35,810 nucleotides of DNA from Balneolaceae bacterium (GTDB lineage: Bacteria > Bacteroidota > Rhodothermia > Balneolales > Balneolaceae): contig RECI01000159.1 in NCBI GenBank assembly GCA_007694095.1, positions 1 to 35,810 of the forward strand. Reading direction: 5' to 3'. Positions within the stretch are counted from its first letter, which is position 1; every line of letters starts with the position of its first letter. Made by a program: the position numbers and the translations under genes. The notes beneath the pieces were generated by a model. The model searched no databases, had not been told where the DNA came from, and worked only from the letters and a program-made list of their open reading frames with translations. This document shows positions 7,409 through 14,514 of this stretch, in pieces.

Positions 7409-8212
7409 CTACGGTTTTCCGCCAAGTTCATCATACCGTTTTCGTACTTTTTGTACATCCTCCCAGGCTGGCCGTTTCCATTGGGAATTTCTCAGTAAAG
7501 CGGCCGGATGATAGGTAACCGTAAGTTCAGCTCCTCTGAAGGGGTAAAAAACACCCCGCAGGTTTCCGAGGGTGTCTTCTTTTTTAAGAAGCGTGGTTCC
7601 GGATATTTTCCCGAGACACAGTATGATCTTTGGCTGGATAAGGTCAATTTGCTTCAGCAAATACGGGAGGCTGCGCAGCCGTTCATCGGGATTTGGGTTG
7701 CGGTTGCCTGGTGGCCGGTGTTTCAAAATGTTGGCAATATAGACGTCTTCACGGTTAAATTTTATTGCATCGAGGATTTTATTCAAAAGCTGGCCGGCTG
7801 CACCCACAAAGGGTTCTCCCTGCTTGTCTTCCTGTTCGCCGGGAGCTTCCCCGATCAGCATCAAATCGGCATGCGGGTTGCCCACCCCAAAAACAAGATT
7901 TGTACCCTGCAGGTCGGTACGAAGTTCATCGGCCTGTTCGCAAAGCTGACGCAGGGATTCGAGTGTTGTACATGAATCAAGTTTTTCCTGAAGCGTAAGT
8001 TCCATAGCTTCGGATTTGGATGCTGAGGATCTCTTATCCAGATCGGCACTTTTTGCAGTAAAGGAGGAGCCAGGCTCATTAAATGTATCAGTATCCTTTA
8101 TTTCTTCCGGCATTGCCGTGATAACAGGAATTGAAAAAGGGCCATAGATTTCCCGTTCATTTTTTAAGAATTGGATTATGTCGCTGAGTAGTTCTTCTTC
8201 CGGGTCAATCAT
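7409..8212 (-). CDS. Uracil-DNA glycosylase superfamily, family-4-like, lacking the Fe-S cysteines
   Basis: 267 residues. The catalytic domain spans about 104-260: motif [20 protein letters not shown] (121-140) and the later HPAALLRN (near 237-244) are those of family 4 enzymes, which remove uracil from DNA in base excision repair. Family 4 normally binds a 4Fe-4S cluster through four cysteines, two of them around KCRPPGNR and the following C-PYL. Here these positions are His165 ([10 protein letters not shown]) and Leu182 (SLPYL), and the N-terminal pair is reduced to Cys91 without its partner. An extra ~75-residue, Ser/Asp/Glu-rich N-terminal extension is present. It is convergent with the M20 gene across a 173 bp gap. 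Confidence 0.85.
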   Translation of the reverse strand: MIDPEEELLSDIIQFLKNEREIYGPFSIPVITAMPEEIKDTDTFNEPGSSFTAKSADLDKRSSASKSEAMELTLQEKLDSCTTLESLRQLCEQADELRTDLQGTNLVFGVGNPHADLMLIGEAPGEQEDKQGEPFVGAAGQLLNKILDAIKFNREDVYIANILKHRPPGNRNPNPDERLRSLPYLLKQIDLIQPKIILCLGKISGTTLLKKEDTLGNLRGVFYPFRGAELTVTYHPAALLRNSQWKRPAWEDVQKVRKRYDELGGKP

Positions 8213-8506
8213 CTGGTAAAGATAAAACGATAGAGGATAAAGTTCATTCTAAAAACATTAAATTACCGACTACTTTAGCTGACGGCTTAAAAAGCTCCTC
8301 AAATAACTCCCCCTTAGCTAAAAAGGGGCCGGAGACTCCCCCTTTTATAAAGGGGGCCGGGGGGGATTTCTGGAAATATAAGATACATTGCCGAGTGGTT
8401 CATGAAAGGATTTATTTGAATAATAAACACATTTTCCCAATCTGTCACCGTTAGCGGGGGTCAAAAGTCCCGCAGGGCCAGGCGAGACGCCATCAATGTT
8501 CCACAG

Positions 8507-8538
8507 ATCAGAAATCGAATATCGCATATCAGAAATCG
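8507..8538. repeat. Degenerate heptamer array (ATCnnAn)
   Basis: Successive 7-mers ATCAGAA, ATCGAAT, ATCGCAT, ATCAGAA and a partial ATCG. ATC recurs exactly every 7 bases even though the other positions vary. Confidence 0.8.
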
Positions 8539-8711
8539 TCCCATGGGGATCCTGCAAGCATATCATGTATTTCATAATTTTAAATTGACCATCGATGCTG
8601 ACAGGAGCTATCGCACACTGGCAGGTCTTTCGTTCGGGAGCCAGACGCTTGAAGGAGCTCTCTCCGTTCGCACGCTTCAAGGTCTTTTCGTTCGAATACC
8701 AAACGCTGTCA

Positions 8712-8746
8712 CTTCATTATTCGATATTCAATATTCATCATTCAAT
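8712..8746. repeat. Degenerate heptamer array (ATTCRAT)
   Basis: Successive 7-mers CTTCATT, ATTCGAT, ATTCAAT, ATTCATC, ATTCAAT. It ends 6 bases before the REP-like element at 8752. Confidence 0.75.
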
Positions 8747-8751
8747 TCCCG

Positions 8752-8849
8752 GCTTGCACCCGCTTCGGGGCTGACGGCGGGCCGTTGGCCTGTTTCACAG
8801 GGCGCTGCCCGTACTGGTGATTTCGCCCCGCTTTGTTTCTGTTTTTGAG
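8752..8849 (-). repeat. REP-like element, orphan copy
   Basis: GC-rich sequence closely related to 11268-11372 in the same orientation, and partly to 10885-10930 in the opposite one. The diagnostic hairpin CACAGGGC-GCT-GCCCTGTG is damaged here: the right arm reads GCCC then GTAC. It lies 2 kb from the transposase remnant and immediately past the stop of the serine hydrolase gene. Confidence 0.75.
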
Positions 8850-8902
8850 GCAATTAAAATGGTTTCAATAATGAAATCAGTGTTTTTGCATTTTTTCGTT
8901 TT

Positions 8903-10462
8903 TTACTGAATCCGTGTATAAGTTACATCCCGATAATAGTCAGAAGGGTAGGCGCCAGCCTGGAGCAGCATTGGCCTTAAGGTGTAACGAATTTCCAGCG
9001 CATGGATGCTCCCTTCATAATCCATGTGAAACTGCATAAATTCCTCGCGCTGCGCCGGGTTTCTCCAGTTCACCCTGAATGTGTTGTGGTGCCAGTGTTC
9101 AAGGTCTGCAGTCAGGTTTTCGTCATCAAAAACAGTCAGGACAAGCTCCCCGTTTTCGTACCGGATCTCAGCCTGATCGTACAAATCGTTGTGGAAGAGC
9201 CCTGCATAAGCTTCGAGGCTGTGTGTTGTGGTGGTGCCCGGAATCCGGGTTGATTCAAACTCTTCTCTTATGGTTTTTACTGACTCATAATAATTATGGT
9301 AATTAGTCAGCAAGAGTTCATTCCAGTCACGGTCAGATGTATCAAGCATGTGGTCAATCACCGTATAAGCTACTGCAGTCATAAAGTTATTGAAGGTATT
9401 CGTCATGATGATAATTCCGAAATTGTGTTCTGGCATCAGCATGTAACTGGTATTCATGCCATCGGTAGCGCCACCGTGTGAGAGCAGCCTGTGGCCGCGA
9501 AAATCGGTGATATTGTAGCCATAACCGTAACTCCGCTGAGGTGCAGTGGAAGCGGAAGTTTCAAATGAAACTTTGGGTGTCTGTATATCTGTCAATACAT
9601 CAGTCGGGATAATTTGTTTATCATTATGGACACCGTTATTTAGCTGCATCAGCATCCATTTGGCCATATCTGTCGCGGTTGAATTGATGCCCCCTGCCGG
9701 TGATGAATTGTCCCAGTTCCTACGGGGGATGGTCACAATTTCACCATCTATATATTGATGCGGCCAGGCTGAATTGCCGTCGGGGTGCAAGTCGTTTATA
9801 CTTGTATTGGTGCGGTTCATGCCCATGGGCTCAAAAAAGTGTTCTGCCATGTATGAGTCCCAGCTTTGCCCGCTTACAGCCGCCACCACTTCGCCGGCAA
9901 GGGTATACATTACATTGCTGTAAACATAATCGGAGCGGAATGGCTGCTCGAATGTGTGAAAGCGCATATGCCTGAGGAGTTCCTCACGGCTGCGGTTGGT
10001 CATATACTGAAGGCGATTTCCAAGAATCCGGCCAACTCCCACCTGGTGGGTGAGGAGATCGTGGATAGTAACATGTGCCGTTACCCAGGGATCACTTAGC
10101 TCAAACCAGGGGATATGCTTGATCACCGGGTCGTTCCAGGTGATCAGTCCCTGATCCACAAGAAGCGCCAGCGAGGAAGCGGTCATGTGCTTGCTGACGG
10201 ATGCAATTCCGAATTGGGTATCTGCTGTAACAGGTTGCGATTCACCCAGCTTCAAAACACCATAGCCTTCAGCCAAAATCACCTCCCCGTCTTTAACTAC
10301 AGCAACAGCCATGCCGGGAATTTGCCACTGTTCCATTCCGTCATTGATCCATTGATCAAATTGATCAGGGATCACATCCTGGGCCACAACCAATGAGTAA
10401 ACAGAATTAAAAAGAAATAAAATTAAAAGGGCGGAGATTCGTATACGGATGTTTTTTGACAT
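8903..10462 (-). CDS. Exported serine hydrolase (class C beta-lactamase/esterase family)
   Basis: 519 residues from the ATG at 10462, which gives a clean signal peptide (MSKNIRIR then a hydrophobic core ending VVAQ); an ATG at 10498 would add 12 charged residues in front. Active-site motifs of the penicillin-binding fold are complete: S88-V-S-K91, Y181-S-N183 and HGG in LSHGGATDG near residue 335. A C-terminal ~100-residue beta-rich domain (DUF3471-like, from EAYAGLFHNDLYD) follows. Such enzymes act in the periplasm as D-aminopeptidases, esterases or beta-lactamases; the substrate is not predictable. The gene stands alone. Confidence 0.85.
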   Translation of the reverse strand: MSKNIRIRISALLILFLFNSVYSLVVAQDVIPDQFDQWINDGMEQWQIPGMAVAVVKDGEVILAEGYGVLKLGESQPVTADTQFGIASVSKHMTASSLALLVDQGLITWNDPVIKHIPWFELSDPWVTAHVTIHDLLTHQVGVGRILGNRLQYMTNRSREELLRHMRFHTFEQPFRSDYVYSNVMYTLAGEVVAAVSGQSWDSYMAEHFFEPMGMNRTNTSINDLHPDGNSAWPHQYIDGEIVTIPRRNWDNSSPAGGINSTATDMAKWMLMQLNNGVHNDKQIIPTDVLTDIQTPKVSFETSASTAPQRSYGYGYNITDFRGHRLLSHGGATDGMNTSYMLMPEHNFGIIIMTNTFNNFMTAVAYTVIDHMLDTSDRDWNELLLTNYHNYYESVKTIREEFESTRIPGTTTTHSLEAYAGLFHNDLYDQAEIRYENGELVLTVFDDENLTADLEHWHHNTFRVNWRNPAQREEFMQFHMDYEGSIHALEIRYTLRPMLLQAGAYPSDYYRDVTYTRIQ

Positions 10463-10884
10463 GATTTTCTTTTTGATGTTGTGATCACGTGAAAACATGG
10501 GATAAATTTGATTGACGATTCGGTTTACAGGATGTTAAACCAGCCTGTAGACCCCGGCATGATTTTAAATTAAATCCTTACAGAGATCTACGTTGTTTTT
10601 TGCCACGATGGTAAAAACACGAAGTATTTACATAGGTTATTACATGGTTTTTACTGTAGATCGTGTAATTTAGTGGCTTCGAGTCATAGTGGCAAATACA
10701 CAGTTTCTAAAATAGAAATGACCATGTTTGCAGCCTCTTAATTTTAAAAGATGTCATTGGAGTATAATTTTATTTTGAGTTACGATGAAGAAATTTTTTT
10801 GCCATAGTTTTCAACATTCAGGCAGAAATTTTGTAAGAAAACGGTTTTTTGCGGTTCATATAGAAACAATGTTCGATTCAAAAA
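10463..10884. other. Intergenic region upstream of the serine hydrolase
   Basis: AT-rich, no gene seen. It contains the 5' leader of the serine hydrolase and a stretch around 10598-10625 (TTTTTTGCCACGATGG and neighbouring CACGAAG) that resembles decayed intergenic repeat. No clear promoter box was found on the minus strand. Confidence 0.5.
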
Positions 10885-10930
10885 AGCCCCGAAGGGGTGC
10901 AAGCACCAACACAGGGCAGCGCCCTGTGCC
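10885..10930 (+). repeat. REP-like element, left of transposase remnant
   Basis: Starts with AAAAGCCCCGAAGGGG and contains a perfect stem-loop at 10910-10928: CACAGGGC, loop AGC, GCCCTGTG. It is the reverse complement of the element at 11268-11372, so the transposase remnant is bracketed by inverted copies. Confidence 0.8.
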
Positions 10931-11014
10931 AAGTGCATCAACTTGAGCAGAAAGCTCTGCCCCGAAGGGATCCCTTATGGGAAAAGAGCGTCATCCGAAA
11001 CCAAAAGCAAAACC

Positions 11015-11260
11015 ATGCCACAATCCTTATCCAAAGTCTACACTCATATCATATTCAGCACAAAAGACCGTAACTACACCGGATTCTATTGGCAGGATGG
11101 TTATGGCATCTTTTCAGTAAAACCAACCGGTGTGGAACAGGTTGTTATGTATATCAGAAATCAGAAAATACGCCACAAAAAGATGAGTTTTAAGCAGGAA
11201 TTCAGAAAGTTCCTGAGAGCTTACAAGGTTGAGTATGATGAACGCTATGTGTGGAACTAA
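11015..11260 (+). pseudogene. Internally deleted IS200-like / REP-associated tyrosine transposase
   Basis: 81 residues against about 150 for the Y1 transposase family. The first 19 residues (MPQSLSKVYTHIIFSTKDR) match the family N-terminus and the last ~60 (FYWQDGYGIFSVKPTGVEQV through VEYDERYVWN) match its C-terminal half, including the probable nucleophile Tyr46 in VVMYIRNQ. The middle ~65-70 residues, which carry the HUH metal-binding motif, are missing in one in-frame deletion. It should therefore be catalytically dead. GC-rich REP-like hairpins lie on both sides in inverted orientation, the arrangement expected of REP-associated transposases. Confidence 0.85.
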
Positions 11261-11267
11261 TATTAAC

Positions 11268-11372
11268 AGGCAGGCTTGCGCCCGCTTCGGGGCTGCCGGT
11301 GGGCCGTTGGCCTGTTTCTGTTTCACAGGGCGCTGCCCTGTGCTGGTGATTGCGCCCCGTTGGGGCTTTTTG
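11268..11372 (-). repeat. REP-like element, right of transposase remnant
   Basis: Contains CGCCCGCTTCGGGGC, GGGCCGTTGGCCTG and the perfect hairpin CACAGGGC-GCT-GCCCTGTG at 11324-11342, ending with GCCCCGTTGGGGCTTTTTGA. It is the same family as 8752-8849 and inverted relative to 10885-10930. Confidence 0.85.
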
Positions 11373-11431
11373 ATGAATCGGGCCTTGAACTCCTCCTGCT
11401 GATATAGCCCGCCCTGTGCCAACGTATGGAG

Positions 11432-11452
11432 ATCCCTGGTCAAGCCAGGGAT
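11432..11452. repeat. Short dispersed-type hairpin (ATCCCTGG/CCAGGGAT)
   Basis: A perfect 8-bp stem ATCCCTGG with loop TCAAG and CCAGGGAT, followed by GACG. This type of intergenic hairpin is widespread in bacterial genomes. It lies downstream of the exported propeller/cytochrome gene (minus strand), without a T-run, so it is more likely a repeat than a terminator. Confidence 0.6.
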
Positions 11453-11545
11453 GACGTTAAGTGTACCATGCGATTACCGATAAGCGCAATCAATTAGCCA
11501 TATTTATTCAACAGGTTACTTTTTTGCATATGCTTATTTACGGTG

Positions 11546-14206
11546 TTATTCAGGCTGATCATCATTTTTCTTTTCTGCCTCCAGTTCTTCGGGGGTTTTG
11601 AATATGGCATGCCCGGCATTTCCCCCTGAGATAATATAAGCGACGAGGTCCCGCAGTTCCTCTTCATTCAGCGGGTTGATGAGGCCGGGGGGCATCTGTG
11701 ACACTCCTACCGGTTCAATATTTTGCACTTCACTTCTTTGAACAATCGTGGGAGGCGCATCCGGATTACTGGAATAGATTTCCAGCATATCACCCCGTTC
11801 AAGTGCAAGTCCTGTTACCTGTACTCCAGAACGAAGCGTAACACGTGAACTGCTGTACTGGTCGGAAACAAGTATATTCGGATCGATTATTTTCTCCATC
11901 AATCCCCTTGTTGAAAACCTGCGGCTCACATTACTGAGATCGGGGCCAATATCCCCGCCATATATGTCGAAGCGGTGACAGCTGCCGCAGGCGGTCACAA
12001 AAAAGGCGTTTCTCCCACGTTCAAAATTCCGGTTGCTGCCAGCACTTAACTCACCGGAAAGCACCTGCATTGCATCGTTCAGCGTCCAGTTACGGCCGGG
12101 TCCTTCTGGCGGAACGAGGGCAAAGTCGAGCTGCCTTGTCAGGCGCACACCTGTGATGTCGGCTACAGCTTCCCGTTCTTCATCGGTCGAATTACGGAGC
12201 GCCTCCGAACGAAGGTCTTCAAGGAAGCCGGCATAACTCATCCCTCCAATCCGCTCGGCTGCTTCGTTGATAAACGTAAAGTAGTCCCTGCGTTGTTCAA
12301 TTGTCCATCCATCCCGCAGGTTTCGAAGCATAAAGGCATAACCAAGTTCAAGAATTGGGGGAGGGGATTCAATCATCTGTTGTATCACTCCCCCATATTC
12401 TTCGTTTCGTTCCAGCAGCTGAATACTCCAGTCGGGCCTCTGATCCGGCTTCTCGTTTTTCATCAATGTAAGGGCCTTATCAATAACCCGCGCGTCCCGG
12501 AGATATACCATCAGGCTAATAAGCTCCGTGTTTACCCTGTCATCATGGTGGGGGAGTAGTTGATTCAGCGCATCAGCAATCATTGTATGTTCGGCTTCAT
12601 CGGGTTCACCCAGCCTGATTATAACAAGGGATAACGCCCGGAGTTTGCCAAGCAGCTGGTCTGGCGTAAGTTCAGTGGCATTGAGTCCGAGTAATGACCG
12701 AATAGCCCGGGAACGATAGGTTGGTGAACCGTTCCGGGCAAGCGCCACGAGTGCCGCGATCCTGGCCTGCCCATTTTCTTCTGTGAATGCACGTTCAGCC
12801 CATTGGGCTGCCGGCTGGGATTCAACAGCAACACGGGCGGCATGGCGTATGATGCGGTCATCACTTCCGAGATAAGGCCATGCAGTATCAACGGCATCAG
12901 GGTGAACCTCTCCGTGAAAAGCTTCCAGTTTGTGGCGAAGCTCACGGGCCTGGCGTGCTTCGGGGATGTCGAACGGATCGGCCGGGGCAGTAGATTCGCT
13001 TCCACGGTATACCACACGGTAGAGCTGAGAATCCTGGTTTCGGCCACCGGTAATAAAATAGAGATGGCCGTCTTTGCCGATTGCAGCACTTGTGACCGGG
13101 AGCGGACTTCCGGATACAAATTCCTCGGCTTCAGCTTTATACGTGGGGCCGTGAGGAGTGAGATGAACGGCATAGATGGTGCCAAATGTCCAGTCGAAAG
13201 CGTACAAGGCACGCTGGTATGCTGCCGGGAATGCGGCACCTGTTCCAAATTCAAGTCCGGTTGGCGAACCGGGCCCGATGTTCAGCATTGGGGGCAGGCT
13301 GTCTTCATAATATTCAGGCCATTTTCCGCTGCCGCTGCGCCAGCCGTAATCACTGCCGCTTACAACATGAACCAGTCGGGTGGGACGATACCACGGCATA
13401 CCCATGTCCCACTCCATGTCGGAGTCGTAAGTAAATAGTTCACCGTGTTCATTTACAGCCGCATCAAACTGATTTCTGAAACCGATACTGATCATTTCCC
13501 ACTCAGTAGCCTCCGGATTAATCCGTGCGATGTATCCGCCTGGGGCAAGCACACCCCGTGCATGGCCGCGGGCATCCCACTCCCTTGGAAGCAGTAAGTC
13601 TTCATCCCAGTTGGTAATCCGGCTTTTTGTGAGGTTTGATGGGGGTGGAGTATGGTTTCCGGCAACATAGTAAAGCCCTTTGCCGTCGGGTGTTTTAAGT
13701 ATGGTGTGATTGCCGTGTTCACCGCCATACGCCGGACCACCAAGAAATTCGAGAAGATTGAGCTGCCCGTCACCATTCTCATCTCTCAGCCGGAACAGTC
13801 CGGTACCGTTTACGTTTGCGTAAAGGTGATCAAACACCCAGGCTGAGCCGTATGAACCGGAGAGTGGCATTACCAATTTTTCAATCTCTGCATCAGGGTC
13901 GTCGAGGCCTCCGCTTATGGTGATTTTATACAGGCCGTGATTCTGCTGGTCGGATGCATAGAGCGCCCCATCGGGACCCGATGTGAGGGAAACCCAGGAA
14001 CCCTGCCGATCGCGGGGCACATTATATATAAGCTGTACCTCGAAACCTTCTTTTACAAACGTGATGTTTGATTCGCTGCCATTTTCAGATTGCAGTTTTG
14101 TGTACGGGTTGTCGTTAAGCGGCGCACCGGCCGGAAAAATTATAGCAGAGAGGCTGAATGTGGCAGCCAGGGTTAAGAGCCTACTGGTAATAATATATTT
14201 GATCAT
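11546..14206 (-). CDS. Exported beta-propeller / HEAT-like / cytochrome c protein (putative dehydrogenase)
   Basis: 886 residues. A signal peptide (MIKYIITSRLLTLAATFSLS) leads into a six-bladed propeller of the glucose/sorbosone dehydrogenase type (about 45-400: GSWVSLTSGPDGALYASDQ, IGFRNQFDAAVNEHGELF, SDYGWRSGSGKWPEYYEDSL). A helical, HEAT-like middle follows (about 430-700). A C-terminal c-type heme domain (CGSCH near residue 740, IGPDLSNVSRRFSTRGLMEK, distal Met probably MPPGL) resembles the heme-binding domain family first noted in Planctomycetes and Verrucomicrobia. It probably oxidises a sugar-like compound in the periplasm and passes electrons to cytochrome c. The cofactor and substrate are inferred, not shown. 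Monocistronic. Confidence 0.8.
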   Translation of the reverse strand: MIKYIITSRLLTLAATFSLSAIIFPAGAPLNDNPYTKLQSENGSESNITFVKEGFEVQLIYNVPRDRQGSWVSLTSGPDGALYASDQQNHGLYKITISGGLDDPDAEIEKLVMPLSGSYGSAWVFDHLYANVNGTGLFRLRDENGDGQLNLLEFLGGPAYGGEHGNHTILKTPDGKGLYYVAGNHTPPPSNLTKSRITNWDEDLLLPREWDARGHARGVLAPGGYIARINPEATEWEMISIGFRNQFDAAVNEHGELFTYDSDMEWDMGMPWYRPTRLVHVVSGSDYGWRSGSGKWPEYYEDSLPPMLNIGPGSPTGLEFGTGAAFPAAYQRALYAFDWTFGTIYAVHLTPHGPTYKAEAEEFVSGSPLPVTSAAIGKDGHLYFITGGRNQDSQLYRVVYRGSESTAPADPFDIPEARQARELRHKLEAFHGEVHPDAVDTAWPYLGSDDRIIRHAARVAVESQPAAQWAERAFTEENGQARIAALVALARNGSPTYRSRAIRSLLGLNATELTPDQLLGKLRALSLVIIRLGEPDEAEHTMIADALNQLLPHHDDRVNTELISLMVYLRDARVIDKALTLMKNEKPDQRPDWSIQLLERNEEYGGVIQQMIESPPPILELGYAFMLRNLRDGWTIEQRRDYFTFINEAAERIGGMSYAGFLEDLRSEALRNSTDEEREAVADITGVRLTRQLDFALVPPEGPGRNWTLNDAMQVLSGELSAGSNRNFERGRNAFFVTACGSCHRFDIYGGDIGPDLSNVSRRFSTRGLMEKIIDPNILVSDQYSSSRVTLRSGVQVTGLALERGDMLEIYSSNPDAPPTIVQRSEVQNIEPVGVSQMPPGLINPLNEEELRDLVAYIISGGNAGHAIFKTPEELEAEKKNDDQPE

Positions 14207-14242
14207 TCTTGCAGGTTACAACGTTGAAGTTAAGTCTAAAGG

Positions 14243-14308
14243 ATTAGCGATAGACCGATTGATCGATTTTTTCCTGTTTGAAAATCGGATTATTGGTTTG
14301 TCGCTAAT
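14243..14308 (+). other. Long imperfect hairpin with 28-base arms
   Basis: Left arm 14243-14270 (ATTAGCGA ... GATTTT), loop TTCCTGTTTG, right arm 14281-14308 (AAAATC ... TCGCTAAT). By eye 21 of 28 positions are Watson-Crick pairs. Five of the other seven are G.U pairs if the plus strand is transcribed, whereas minus-strand RNA would have A.C mismatches there. It lies in the gap between two minus-strand genes, upstream of the propeller protein. Its function is unknown: RNA element, fold-back repeat or chance. Confidence 0.5.
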
Positions 14309-14476
14309 AAAATTGTGTACAACATGTTGGTATTAACTGCACTTTAAGCGCCTGATTTTGAATATCAAAATGGTTGTGCCACAGCCTGCCGGAATCATAC
14401 AGTTTTACCGGCTTATTCAGCAACCTGATTTTAAGAAAAAGAAAGGATGGATAAAAACGGGATATCAGTTAAACCC

Positions 14477-14500
14477 AAAAAAGCCGTTAGGCTTTTTTTT
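14477..14500 (-). terminator. Intrinsic terminator after the DUF4175 gene
   Basis: A/T-flanked stem: on the minus strand AAAAAAAAGCC, loop TAAC, GGCTTTTTT. It lies 15 bases past the stop of the DUF4175 gene. The symmetrical A and T runs would also let it work from the plus strand. Confidence 0.8.
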
Positions 14501-14514
14501 GCCCTCCGGGCCGA

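Larger units (their letters stand above)
8213..8902. other. Gene-free 690 bp intergenic region filled with repeats
   Basis: No convincing gene. It holds two C/G-run hairpins at 8308-8327 and 8336-8357 (CCCCCTT...AAGGGG and CCCCCTTTTATAAAGGGGG types), two heptamer-period arrays (8507-8538 and 8712-8746), an imperfect direct repeat beginning GGTCTTTCGTTCG / GGTCTTTTCGTTCG at about 8624 and 8680, and a REP-like element at 8752-8849. The open frames seen here on both strands have repeat-derived composition. Confidence 0.75.

Noticed and set aside
7213-7458. Minus-strand frame of 81 codons between the M20 and glycosylase genes
   Set aside because: It overlaps the 3' ends of both neighbours and fills only a 173-base convergent gap. 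The peptide looks plausible in part ([20 protein letters not shown]) but has no recognised family; it could be a gene relic and is not supported well enough to list.
8345-8848. Two overlapping frames of about 100 codons on opposite strands
   Set aside because: Both cross hairpins, heptamer arrays and the REP-like element, and neither shows protein-like composition.
12619-13438. Long frames on both strands inside the propeller/cytochrome gene
   Set aside because: They are shadows of the 886-residue gene, whose signal peptide, propeller and heme motifs are clear. The alternative translations show no domain.
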